Source of the DNA: CAZJYC01 sp964550165
Lineage (GTDB): Bacteria; Acidobacteriota; Aminicenantia; Aminicenantales; Aminicenantaceae
Direction: 5' to 3'
DNA: 26,252 nucleotides
NCBI GenBank assembly: GCA_964550165.1
Contig: CAZJYC010000034.1
Coordinates: forward strand, 1 to 26,252
In this document: positions 1-7,541 of the stretch, one piece after another
Position numbering within the stretch: position 1 is the stretch's first letter
Layout: every line of letters starts with the position of its first letter
Program-made: the position numbers and the translations under genes
Notes under the pieces: model-generated
Seen by the model: only the letters and a program-made list of their open reading frames with translations
Told to the model about the DNA's origin: nothing
Database searches by the model: none

Positions 1-54
1 CTTTATCTTACCCATGTCGGAGCATTTTTTAAAACTTATTCTGGACAAGAGTGA
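1..54 (+). CDS. C-terminal tail of an unidentified upstream gene (partial)
   Basis: Frame 1 is open from the window edge and ends with TGA at 52-54, giving 17 residues that begin LYLTHVGAFF. The TGA shares its A with the ATG of the cytochrome gene at 54, so the two genes are translationally coupled and probably belong to one operon. Coupling to a membrane-anchored multiheme cytochrome c suggests another respiratory or membrane component, but the 17 residues are too few to assign a family. Confidence 0.5.
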   Translation, partial: LYLTHVGAFFKTYSGQE

Positions 55-1098
55 TGAAGAATAAAGTTTCAATTTACACAATTAGCATGTTGATTCTATT
101 CATCCTCTCTGGCTTTTTAATCATTAAAGCCACCGGAGAAAAACTTCTACGAGAAAAGTCTCCATTTCACCAACAAAGGTTTAGAATACTGGTACAGTAA
201 GGAGCAGGGCGGCCTGGAGAGGCTGACTGGAATTCCCTTTTCTGAATTGAAATGCGGAGGATGTCATGTCCGAACCTGTGATGCCTGCCATAAGATAGAA
301 ACCGACGGGAAGGCCAGCTATTCTCTCCAGCCCGCACGGGCCCAAGAAGTCTGCCAGAACTGCCATGGAATAGAAACTCTGGAGAGGGTAAAAAAAGAGA
401 AAGATGCCGCTGACTTGGACGTTCATTTTAAAAACGGAATGAAATGCATGGATTGCCACACGGCAAGAGAGGTGCATGGTGACGGTACAGCCTATAATTC
501 GTTTCAAGACCCGGGCGCTATGGAAACAAAGTGCGAAAAATGCCACGCTCCAGTATCAGAAATAACCAGCCATCTGGTCCATGAAGGCAAACTGGATTGC
601 AATGCCTGTCACACAAGAGACGTTCCCGCCTGCTACAACTGCCATTTTGACACCAGGGTCAAGGAGAACAAGAGCGTCTCTCTCCCTCTTAAAGACATTC
701 TTTTCCTGATCAATCACGAGGGCAAAGTGACAGTGGCCAATTTCCACACTTTCGTCTATCAAAACAAGGCCATGATTGTCTTCGCACCGGCCTTCCCTCA
801 TTCCATAATGAAACAAGGAAGAGCGTGCGAGGAATGCCATCATACTCAGATTATTCAGAACATAAGGGAGAATGAATTTCATCTCATTGTTTATGAAAAA
901 GGCGAGGTGAAAAATATCAAGGGTGTGATTCCTGTGCTTGGAGACCTGAATTGGAATTTTGTGTATTTGAACTATGTCGAAGGCAAGTGGACCCCGATAG
1001 AGAATCCTGAGGAAGTGTTGATCAATTATTCGGGCTACAGCAGCCCTTTGACGGCTGAACAGTTTAAAAAGCTGGAGAAGGCTCGCTCTTCAAAATAA
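54..1098 (+). CDS. Membrane-anchored octaheme cytochrome c, frameshifted near the N-terminus
   Basis: Eight CXXCH heme c sites lie between 253 and 840 (CGGCH, CDACH, CQNCH, CMDCH, CEKCH, CNACH, CYNCH, CEECH). The last ~85 residues have none. This is a periplasmic electron carrier or reductase subunit. Its heme frame is open from 121 to the stop at 1096-1098 but has no proper start. Starting at ATG 54 (or GTG 51), the frame two positions away encodes MKNKVSIYTI followed by a hydrophobic anchor, and ends at 198. Dropping one A from the A5 run at 139-143 joins the anchor to the heme domain smoothly (ATGENFYEKSLHF...), as in NapC/NrfH-like anchored cytochromes. The frameshift is either a sequencing or assembly error or a real mutation. 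The specific electron donor and acceptor cannot be told. Confidence 0.85.
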
Positions 1099-1181
1099 GT
1101 TTTCCCCTCTTTCCAATTCCGCCCATTAATTTCAGCTCCCGTAAAACATTGAGATCTTTTAATCGTATTCTAAAGGATATG

Positions 1182-1210
1182 TTGCAGGCGCTTTCATAGA
1201 ATCATATAAT
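1182..1210 (+). promoter_or_regulatory. Sigma-70 type promoter for the zinc-ribbon/hydrolase operon
   Basis: TTGCAG at 1182-1187, a 17-base spacer and a perfect TATAAT at 1205-1210. Transcription would begin near 1217, leaving a leader of about 77 bases before the ATG at 1294. It lies in the 195-bp gap after the cytochrome gene. Confidence 0.6.
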
Positions 1211-1293
1211 TCACTATTCTTTCCAGGGCAGTTTAACTTGCAGTTGCCCAAGATGCTCAAACCGACTCATATCAGTTGACGAGAGGTCGGAGA

Positions 1294-1587
1294 ATGGATG
1301 AGAGATGTCCGGAAGGTCACGCCCTTGGGGTATGTTGGAGATTTGGCGAAGCACAATTTTTTATTCTCGGCGCTATCGCTTTGATATCCAGGGTCACGTC
1401 GGCGCGTTTTTTGGGGATCCCTTTTTCGATCGTGGGCCCCATCTGGTATATCACTCTTGTGGCAACATTTGTCTTTCATATCGTTGTTTGGCGATGCCCA
1501 TCTTGCCGCAGTTATTTGGGCATCACCAGAAAGCCCAAGTATTGTCCCAAGTGCGGGTTCAGGTATAACGGCGGTCCTGATGAATAA
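1294..1587 (+). CDS. Small membrane protein with C-terminal zinc ribbon
   Basis: A protein of 97 residues if started at ATG 1294, which has GAGAGG 7 bases upstream. A TTG at 1276 is in frame but less likely. The N-terminus carries CPEGH. The middle has two hydrophobic stretches (around FFILGAIALI and IWYITLVATFVFHIVVW). The C-terminus holds two knuckles, CPSC and CPKC, separated by a short basic loop, the pattern of a zinc ribbon facing the cytoplasm. Its stop codon overlaps the start of the serine hydrolase by 8 bases, so the two are co-translated. Function unknown; a regulatory or sensing role for the hydrolase would be a guess. Confidence 0.7.
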   Translation: MDERCPEGHALGVCWRFGEAQFFILGAIALISRVTSARFLGIPFSIVGPIWYITLVATFVFHIVVWRCPSCRSYLGITRKPKYCPKCGFRYNGGPDE

Positions 1588-3214
1588 ATCCAACAGACAC
1601 TGGATGCTGGGCGCGATTCTGTGCCTTCTTCTGGGAAATCTATTTGACAACGGACGCGCCATTTCTCCTCTCGGTATCCAAGGAGGCAATTCACAAAGCC
1701 AGACTGATCCTTTTATCGAAGTCAGAGAAAAGATTGCTCGCCTAATCGAGGAGAAAAAGCTCCCTTCCCTCTCTCTCGCCGTCATCAAAAACGGTGATAT
1801 TCTATGGGAAGAAGCTTTCGGCCTGGCCAACCTCGAGAAAAAGATCAAGGCCACACCAGAAACGCTTTACCCGATCGCATCGGCCACTAAACAATTTACA
1901 GCTACAGCCTTGATGATTCTTGTTGAAAGGGGGCTCGTAGACCTGGACAAGCCGGCCAATGCCTATATGGGAAAAGTGAAGCTCCGCGCCTTCGAGGGAG
2001 ATGTCTCTGAAGCCACGGTACGGAGGATTCTTCATCACACCTCCGGGCTTCCCATGTACTGGAACTTTTATTACACGGGGACTTCTCGACAGAGGCCGCT
2101 TCTTGAAACAACACTCCAACGTTACGCCCAACTTGTGTCCAAGCCGGGTGAGAGCTACAATTACAGCAACCTCGGCTACGCGGTCCTGGAATCCATCATC
2201 GAACAGGTCTCCGGAAAACCATACCCGGAATTCCTCGCGGCCGAGGTCTTCAGGCCCCTGAACTTGAGTCGCGCTCTGGTCTTTACCGCGCCGCCGGAAC
2301 GCCCCGACGTCGCCGAAAAATACTCGACGAAACTCGCGCCCATCCCCTTCTGCGATCATGACACCCGGGGAGCCAGCGCCATTTATGCTCCGGCTCACGA
2401 CCTGGCCTTGTTCTTGCTCCTGCACTTAGGGCATCTTCAGCCTGATCAGAAAGCGATCCTCAAGCCCGAATCGATCGCCGCAATGCAAAGATCTCGCGAT
2501 CCTGATGTGCGCTATTCCTCGTATGCTCTGGGCTGGGAGACTGGGAGAAGATTCGGTTATCCGATCGTCACCCATGGAGGCGTTATGGATGGTTGCCGGG
2601 TGCATCTGGCCATGATCCCTCCTGAAGGCCTGGCCGCCGCCATCCTGATCAACGGGGAAGATGTTCCCTCCATTCAGGTCTGCGACTGGATTTTCGCGGC
2701 GCTTCTGCCGGGGTATGCCCGAAACTCGAAATCCGTCTCTAAGGGTGGAATTCCACCACCGCTGCAAACCTTCAGGCCGCCCGCCGAGCTTGTGGGGACC
2801 TGGAAGGGCTCGATCAAGACTCATGAAGGGGACATTCCGGTCCGTCTCGTCGTGGAAAACGACGGAAAAATTGAGCTCTTCCGTCTGGATCTTGCGGCCG
2901 CTCCGGGAAAGGCGTATTCCCCCTTGAAACCGCCCACCTTGAACCATGGAGTATTCGTCGTCCACTTCCCCCAGGTGTTTTCCACCTCGGATGCGGCCTC
3001 GGCAAGCCATCGGACTGTCCTCGGCCTGACGGTCCGGAAAGACAGACTCAGCGGCGAAGCCAATCTCATCGCCTCCGACATGAGCTACAGCCTCCCTTCC
3101 TATATCGAACTCAAGCGGATTGAACAAGAAAATGGGAAGGATATTTATATGGAAACCGCTCTTAAGCTTATCAAAAGTGCGAATCGATCACGCGAAGTGG
3201 CAGAGCGGGAATAA
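1580..3214 (+). CDS. Exported serine hydrolase, beta-lactamase class C / esterase family
   Basis: 544 residues from ATG 1580. An N-terminal hydrophobic segment (residues ~8-20) followed by NGRA looks like a signal peptide. The class C/DD-peptidase fold is shown by the three active-site motifs: S101-A-T-K104 (nucleophile and general base), Y195-S-N197, and H332-G-G334 in place of KTG. Residues ~400-515 form an extra C-terminal domain, probably a beta-barrel as in many esterases and peptidases of this family. Substrate cannot be told: the family includes D-amino peptidases, esterases and beta-lactamases, and sequence alone does not make it a resistance gene. An open frame continues upstream to 1457, but that part overlaps the zinc-ribbon gene and is not needed. 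Confidence 0.88.
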   Translation: MNKSNRHWMLGAILCLLLGNLFDNGRAISPLGIQGGNSQSQTDPFIEVREKIARLIEEKKLPSLSLAVIKNGDILWEEAFGLANLEKKIKATPETLYPIASATKQFTATALMILVERGLVDLDKPANAYMGKVKLRAFEGDVSEATVRRILHHTSGLPMYWNFYYTGTSRQRPLLETTLQRYAQLVSKPGESYNYSNLGYAVLESIIEQVSGKPYPEFLAAEVFRPLNLSRALVFTAPPERPDVAEKYSTKLAPIPFCDHDTRGASAIYAPAHDLALFLLLHLGHLQPDQKAILKPESIAAMQRSRDPDVRYSSYALGWETGRRFGYPIVTHGGVMDGCRVHLAMIPPEGLAAAILINGEDVPSIQVCDWIFAALLPGYARNSKSVSKGGIPPPLQTFRPPAELVGTWKGSIKTHEGDIPVRLVVENDGKIELFRLDLAAAPGKAYSPLKPPTLNHGVFVVHFPQVFSTSDAASASHRTVLGLTVRKDRLSGEANLIASDMSYSLPSYIELKRIEQENGKDIYMETALKLIKSANRSREVAERE

Positions 3215-3224
3215 GAGGTGGTCA

Positions 3225-3512
3225 ATGAAATACGCCGTTATTCTTGCGGCCGTAGCGGTCGCGTGCGCGCTCTGGAATGTTGTGACGAGCGTCCGGATCT
3301 ATGATGACCTTCGCCGAAGGAAGATACGGGTCAGCTTCTTCTTGCTCCGTGCGCTGGCTCCGAAATATGCCTATCAGTACAAAAAGATCACAACTCAAGA
3401 AAGTGGAAAGCCGGGGCCGCTCTTTACCCATTGGATTATTTCCATCAATCTGGCCCTTGTGTTCGCTATCGCCGCCATCCTGGCCAAGCAGGGCCTTATG
3501 CCGTTCCGGTGA
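3225..3512 (+). CDS. Small two-helix membrane protein
   Basis: 95 residues from ATG 3225, preceded by AAGAGGTG at 3213-3220. The frame is open further upstream (to 3120), but that part overlaps the hydrolase and has no ribosome site. One hydrophobic helix lies at the N-terminus (residues ~2-22) and one near the C-terminus (~68-88). Between them is a basic stretch (DDLRRRKIRVS) and a polar loop. It starts 10 bases after the serine hydrolase stop, so it is the third gene of that operon. I do not recognise the family. It may be a partner of the hydrolase or of the zinc-ribbon protein. Confidence 0.6.
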   Translation: MKYAVILAAVAVACALWNVVTSVRIYDDLRRRKIRVSFFLLRALAPKYAYQYKKITTQESGKPGPLFTHWIISINLALVFAIAAILAKQGLMPFR

Positions 3513-3545
3513 GGAAAGTAATGTCAAAAAATTTACTGTGATTCC

Positions 3546-4763
3546 TTAAACCATATCCAGGATGTGGCCCATCTTTTCTTTTTTGGTCTTAAGATATTTG
3601 ACATTCTCTGCGCAAGGCGGGATCTCGATCGGCACCCGCTCGACAATTTCTAGTCCATACCCTGCCAGGCCGACGAATTTTCGCGGATTGTTGGTCAGGA
3701 GCCTTATCTTGTTCACTCCGAGTGAGACAAGAATCTGCGCCCCGATTCCGTAGTCCCTATGGTCAGGCTTGAAACCCAGCTTCTGGTTGGCTTCGACCGT
3801 ATCCGCCCCTTGGTCCTGGATGGCATAAGCTTTGATCTTGTTGGTCAAGCCGATGCCCCTTCCTTCCTGGTTGAGGATGTAGAGAATGACTCCCTTCCCT
3901 TCCTTTTCGATAATTTCCATGGCCCGGTGGAGCTGGTCGCCGCAGTCGCAGCGCGAAGAGCCGAAGGTATCGCCGGTCAGGCACTGGGAATGGGCCCGGA
4001 CAAGAGTCGGTTCATCTTTCTTGATTTCCCCTTTGACCAGGGCGAGATGGTGTTCTTTATGAATGATATCCTCAAAGACCATCACCTTGAAATCTCCGAA
4101 TTTTGTCGGCAGAAGGGCCTCTTCGAGTTTCCGGACAAGCCTTTCGGTTTTCATCCGGTATTTGATGAGGTCGGCGATGGTCAGAATGAGGATATTATGC
4201 GCCTGGCTGAACTTTTCCAGCTGGGGCATGCGGGCCATGGTGCCGTCTTCGTTCATGATCTCGCAGATGACACCTGCAGGCGTCAGGCCAGCCATGCGGG
4301 TGATGTCGACCGCTGCCTCTGTCTGGCCTGCTCTTTCCAGAACGCCTCCGTCCTTGGCTTGAAGGGGGAAGATATGGCCTGGCCGCGTCAAGTCTTCAGG
4401 CTGTGTTTTGGGGTCTATAACCGTAAGAACTGTCCTGGCCCGGTCGTAGGCTGAGATTCCGGTTGTGACTCCTTTCTTGGCATCGATGGAAACGGTAAAG
4501 GCAGTTTTAAAGGGAGCGGTGTTATCGGGGACCATCAAAGGCAGGTTGAGCTCTTTCAGCCTTTTCTTGGTCAAAGGCAGGCAGATGAGGCCCCGGCCGT
4601 GTTTTGTCATGAAGTTGATGATTTCCGGGGTAACCTTTTCTGCTGCGACCATCAGGTCGCCTTCATTCTCCCGGGCTTCATCGTCGATGATGATGATCAG
4701 CTTTCCTGCTTTGACAGCGTCTATGGCCTTCTCCGCTGAGGCCACCTTGAGTTTCTGTCTCAT
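3546..4763 (-). CDS. ribBA: Bifunctional 3,4-dihydroxy-2-butanone-4-phosphate synthase / GTP cyclohydrolase II
   Basis: 405 residues, the usual length of the fused enzyme. The N-terminal RibB half (~1-205) makes the four-carbon donor from ribulose 5-phosphate and shows the acidic loop DDEARENEGD at 27-36 and GHIFPL at 129-134. The C-terminal RibA half (~206-400) opens GTP and shows the zinc ligands C261, C272 and C274 and the EGRGIGL loop at 300-306. Its ATG follows ribE by 10 bases with GAGGGA upstream. It is the last gene of the ftsY-ribD-ribE-ribBA run. The usual next gene, ribH (lumazine synthase), is absent, and convergent genes begin 33 bases beyond its stop. Confidence 0.97.
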   Translation of the reverse strand: MRQKLKVASAEKAIDAVKAGKLIIIIDDEARENEGDLMVAAEKVTPEIINFMTKHGRGLICLPLTKKRLKELNLPLMVPDNTAPFKTAFTVSIDAKKGVTTGISAYDRARTVLTVIDPKTQPEDLTRPGHIFPLQAKDGGVLERAGQTEAAVDITRMAGLTPAGVICEIMNEDGTMARMPQLEKFSQAHNILILTIADLIKYRMKTERLVRKLEEALLPTKFGDFKVMVFEDIIHKEHHLALVKGEIKKDEPTLVRAHSQCLTGDTFGSSRCDCGDQLHRAMEIIEKEGKGVILYILNQEGRGIGLTNKIKAYAIQDQGADTVEANQKLGFKPDHRDYGIGAQILVSLGVNKIRLLTNNPRKFVGLAGYGLEIVERVPIEIPPCAENVKYLKTKKEKMGHILDMV

Positions 4764-4773
4764 TTTTTCCCTC

Positions 4774-5370
4774 TTACCTTCTTCTGTTGCTTTCAGTTAT
4801 GCAATTATACACGTATTTCCCGATCATGTCACATTCTATGTTCACGTCCTCGCCTCTTCTTAAGTCTCCCAGATTGGAGTTTTTCAAGGTGATCGGGATG
4901 AGCTCCACTTCGAACGAAGATGGTCCCAGTTCAGCCACAGTCAGGCTGACGCCGTTGACGGCCACCGAGCCCTTGGGGATAAAATAATTCTTGAGTTCCG
5001 GAGGAAAAGAGATAGTCAGCCGCCTTCCGCTTTTTCTCTCTGTAATCTTGAGGACCTTCCCTTTGCCGTCGATGTGGCCTGTGATCAGATGTCCGCTCAG
5101 AGGAGTTGAGAGGGTCAGAGGAAGCTCGAGGTTGAGCTTTGCTCCAGGACGAAGAGTGCCCAGGGTGGTGATCTGCACGGTTTCCTGAGAAAGGTTGAAG
5201 AAAAGCGTGTTTTTGTCTTTCCGGATGAAGCTCAAGCAGGCGCCGTCAACGGCCAGGCTTTCTCCGATTTCAAGGCGGGAGGCGAAGGAAGAGGCTTCGA
5301 TGGCCATTTCCTGTTTCCCCTGTCGGTATCCCTTGAAAAATCCGATGTGATGGATGATTCCGGTGAACAT
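4774..5370 (-). CDS. ribE: Riboflavin synthase alpha subunit
   Basis: 198 residues, normal length. It carries out the last step of riboflavin synthesis, dismutation of two 6,7-dimethyl-8-ribityllumazine molecules. It starts with the family hallmark MFTGII and contains two tandem lumazine-binding barrels. The repeated element appears as GESLAVDGACLSF in the first half and GSVAVNGVSLTV in the second, and GHIDGKG lies at the start of the second barrel. Its ATG shares one base with the ribD stop (TGATG at 5372-5368), so the two are coupled. Confidence 0.96.
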   Translation of the reverse strand: MFTGIIHHIGFFKGYRQGKQEMAIEASSFASRLEIGESLAVDGACLSFIRKDKNTLFFNLSQETVQITTLGTLRPGAKLNLELPLTLSTPLSGHLITGHIDGKGKVLKITERKSGRRLTISFPPELKNYFIPKGSVAVNGVSLTVAELGPSSFEVELIPITLKNSNLGDLRRGEDVNIECDMIGKYVYNCITESNRRR

Positions 5371-6470
5371 CAGAGATATCCTTCCACGATGATCTCCTCA
5401 TCGATTTCGAAAGAGTTGATTCTCTTAAGACGAAGAGAGTCTTGAACGGATTTCATTCCTTCTCCCTGGAAAAAGGATGGAGCTTTTTCTCCCCCGATAA
5501 GCTTTGGAGCAAAGGAAACGAAAATCTTATCCACCCATCCTTGCTCGAGCAGGGATGTCAGCAGCCTGCCACCGCCTTCAACCAGAACGCTCGTTATTTC
5601 GTGCTTGCCGAGCCAATTGAATATCTCTTTCAAGTTAAGGCTTTTTGAAGGGCGACGCAGGGAGACGACTTCCACTCTTTTTTTTCTCAGGGCAGCCGCT
5701 TTTTTTGAAGAGGCGTTTCTTTTGGTGAAGACAAGAATTTTTCCGCTGGAAAGAGTCTTCAGTATCCTGGCATCCAAGGGAAAACGAAGCCGGGAATCGA
5801 GCACAATCCGTGTCAGACGTTTGCCTTTCCAGTTGGGATGCCGGACAGTCAACCGGGGATCGTCCCGGATTAACGTGTTGATACCGACCATGATGGCGTC
5901 GTACTCTCCTCGGAGGAGATGGAAATATTCTCGTGTTTGGGGAGAGGAGATCCATTGAGATTGGAAGGATCGCGTGGCGATCTTTCCGTCCAGGCTGGCG
6001 GCCGCCTTGGCCACGACAAAAGGAATTTTCCTGGTGATGTATTTGATGTAGGTTTCGTTCAGAATCCTGTTTTTCTCCTCGAGAAGCCCAACTGATGTTT
6101 CAATTCCTGCTGCTTTTATACGTTCAAGGCCTTTTTTATGGACAAGCGGATTAGGGTCAAGGCTGGAAATGACCACTCGTCTCAACCCGGCCCGCAGCAC
6201 AGTGTCCACACAGGGGGGCGTTTTGCCCCAGTGAACGCAGGGCTCCAGCGTGACGTAGAGCGTGCTGTTTTTGGAGAGCGATCCCGCTCTCTGAAGCGCG
6301 ACAATTTCAGCATGGGGCAGGCCGCTTCGCTCATGATAGCCGTAGCCGACGATTCTATCGTTCTTGACAACCACCGCCCCGACATAGGGATTGGGGCTTG
6401 CCCGTCCTCTGGCTTTTTCAGCAAGGGCATAGGCCATCTCGAGGTAGAAGATGTCTTTAAGGTTCTTCAT
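5370..6470 (-). CDS. ribD: Bifunctional diaminohydroxyphosphoribosylaminopyrimidine deaminase / reductase
   Basis: 366 residues, as expected for the fused enzyme. The N-terminal deaminase domain has the cytidine-deaminase zinc site H53-A-E55 and C78...C87 (PCVHWGKTPPC). The C-terminal reductase domain (~150-366) has AASLDGKIA, GINTLIRDDPRLTVR and VEGGGRLL, typical of the DHFR-like fold. It converts the RibA product in two steps. The start overlaps the ftsY stop by 4 bases (ATGA), which places riboflavin synthesis under the ftsY promoter. I saw no FMN riboswitch ahead of the operon. Confidence 0.96.
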   Translation of the reverse strand: MKNLKDIFYLEMAYALAEKARGRASPNPYVGAVVVKNDRIVGYGYHERSGLPHAEIVALQRAGSLSKNSTLYVTLEPCVHWGKTPPCVDTVLRAGLRRVVISSLDPNPLVHKKGLERIKAAGIETSVGLLEEKNRILNETYIKYITRKIPFVVAKAAASLDGKIATRSFQSQWISSPQTREYFHLLRGEYDAIMVGINTLIRDDPRLTVRHPNWKGKRLTRIVLDSRLRFPLDARILKTLSSGKILVFTKRNASSKKAAALRKKRVEVVSLRRPSKSLNLKEIFNWLGKHEITSVLVEGGGRLLTSLLEQGWVDKIFVSFAPKLIGGEKAPSFFQGEGMKSVQDSLRLKRINSFEIDEEIIVEGYL

Positions 6471-7360
6471 GAAAGAAGGGCTCTGGCAAATTCCCGGGGA
6501 GAGAAATAAAGCATATCTTTTTCCCCTTCCCCGGTTCCGACGAACTTGATCGGAAGCCTCAATTCGTCGACGATGCTGATCACACTTCCTCCCTTGGCTG
6601 TTCCGTCCAGCTTGGTGAGGAATATTCCGGTCAGGCCTGAGAACTTAAGAAACTCTTGGGCCTGGATCAAAGCGTTTTGGCCGATGCTGGCATCCAAGGC
6701 CAGCAGAACCTCATGGGGAGCGCCCTCGATCTCTTTGGAGATGACTCTTTTAATTTTTTCTAGCTCGTTCATCAGGTTGAAGTTGGTGTGGATTCTTCCC
6801 GCGGTATCGACGAGAAGAAGATCATGGGAGTGGGCTTTGAAAGACTGAATGGCGTCGTAGGCGACAGCGGCAGGGTCAGCGCCATACTGGCCTTTGATCA
6901 CGGGAATGTTCAATTTTTTTCCCCACAAGGCGAGCTGTTCCTGGGCTGCGGCCCGGAATGTATCAGCGGCGACCATCAAGACTGATTTCCCTTTATTTTT
7001 GAAGTGATAGGCCAGCTTGGCCAAAGAGGTTGTTTTTCCGCCGCCATTGACTCCGACAACCATGACCACAGAACGAGAATGGTCACAATCGAAATCCGAG
7101 GGATACCGGGAAAGAATTTGGATCATCTCTTCTTCCAGGGCTTGCTTGATGGCAGGAAAAGAATCGTTCTTTTTGGTCCTTTGTCGGATGGACTCGATGA
7201 TTTTTTCGGTTAAATCCAGACTGACATCAGCCAGAATCATGGATTCGGCCAGACCTTCGAGAATTTCTTCCCGGTCCTTGGCGCTTCTCAGAAATTCAGT
7301 AAACCTCTCCGTTAGAGTTTCTCGGGTTTTGGTTAGCTTATCTTTGAGATAGTCAAACAA
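6467..7360 (-). CDS. ftsY: Signal recognition particle receptor FtsY
   Basis: About 297 residues from TTG 7360. This SRP GTPase docks ribosome-SRP complexes at the inner membrane. Visible are a short helical N domain (LFDYLKDKLTKTR), the P-loop GVNGGGKTTS, DTAGR, TKLDGTAKGG and the closing GTGEGEKDMLYFSPREF. The P-loop has Gly where FtsY normally has Val or Thr (GVNGVGKT). There is no long acidic A domain. The frame is open up to a GTG at 7405, but those 15 codons lie over the -35 and -10 of the promoter and resemble no FtsY N-terminus, so the TTG that places LFDYL first is preferred. No Shine-Dalgarno sequence precedes it. Confidence 0.93.
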   Translation of the reverse strand: MFDYLKDKLTKTRETLTERFTEFLRSAKDREEILEGLAESMILADVSLDLTEKIIESIRQRTKKNDSFPAIKQALEEEMIQILSRYPSDFDCDHSRSVVMVVGVNGGGKTTSLAKLAYHFKNKGKSVLMVAADTFRAAAQEQLALWGKKLNIPVIKGQYGADPAAVAYDAIQSFKAHSHDLLLVDTAGRIHTNFNLMNELEKIKRVISKEIEGAPHEVLLALDASIGQNALIQAQEFLKFSGLTGIFLTKLDGTAKGGSVISIVDELRLPIKFVGTGEGEKDMLYFSPREFARALLS

Positions 7361-7369
7361 GGCGCAACA

Positions 7370-7398
7370 ATTATACTGTAAAGGGGTCTGGTCTTCAA
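7370..7398 (-). promoter_or_regulatory. Promoter of the ftsY-rib operon, almost touching the start codon
   Basis: Read on the minus strand: TTGAAG at 7398-7393, a 17-base spacer, and a perfect TATAAT at 7375-7370. Only 9 bases separate the -10 from the TTG start at 7360, so the mRNA would be leaderless or carry 2-3 leader bases. The -35 lies inside the left arm of the 15-bp inverted repeat. Confidence 0.6.
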
Positions 7399-7517
7399 AC
7401 TCCACTCACGATGGCAAAGAAGGAAAGAGGAGGCAGCCAGCCTGATCTATAACAGGAATTTTTCTCGCGAAAAAAAAGATAGCTTCGAGGAAATAATGAG
7501 GATTGAAGACCAGACCC
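7384..7517. repeat. 134-bp segment bounded by a perfect 15-bp inverted repeat
   Basis: GGGTCTGGTCTTCAA at 7384-7398 recurs as its reverse complement at 7503-7517. The enclosed ~104 bases carry no convincing gene, but contain a small stem (CCTG...CAGG) and an A/T-rich palindrome around TCTCGCGA. Each arm contains the -35 of an outward-facing promoter. This could be a divergent promoter pair built on one operator, or a small inserted element (MITE- or REPIN-like) with promoter activity at both ends. No clear target duplication is visible. Confidence 0.65.
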
Positions 7518-7531
7518 TAATGTGTTAAATT
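7503..7531 (+). promoter_or_regulatory. Promoter of the recJ-lpt-rpoN-pts run, almost touching the start codon
   Basis: TTGAAG at 7503-7508, a 17-base spacer and TAAATT at 7526-7531. Ten bases separate the -10 from the recJ ATG at 7542, so the leader would be only a few bases. No ribosome-binding site is seen. The -35 and the start of the spacer are the same 15 bases used by the divergent ftsY promoter. Confidence 0.5.
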
Positions 7532-7541
7532 TTAATAGCCA

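Noticed and set aside
1802..2425. 207-codon minus-strand frame inside the serine hydrolase
   Set aside because: It is antisense to the SxxK and YxN active-site region of a well-supported gene.
3513..3545. Stem AGTAA...TTACT between the convergent genes as a terminator
   Set aside because: Five A/T-rich pairs with no T-run do not make a credible terminator.
3759..4454. 231-codon open frame antisense to ribBA
   Set aside because: It lies wholly opposite a clear ribBA gene and its translation shows no family features; it is a shadow of the real codons.
7361..7405. Longer ftsY starting at GTG 7405
   Set aside because: The extra 15 codons coincide with the -35/-10 elements and do not resemble the start of FtsY.
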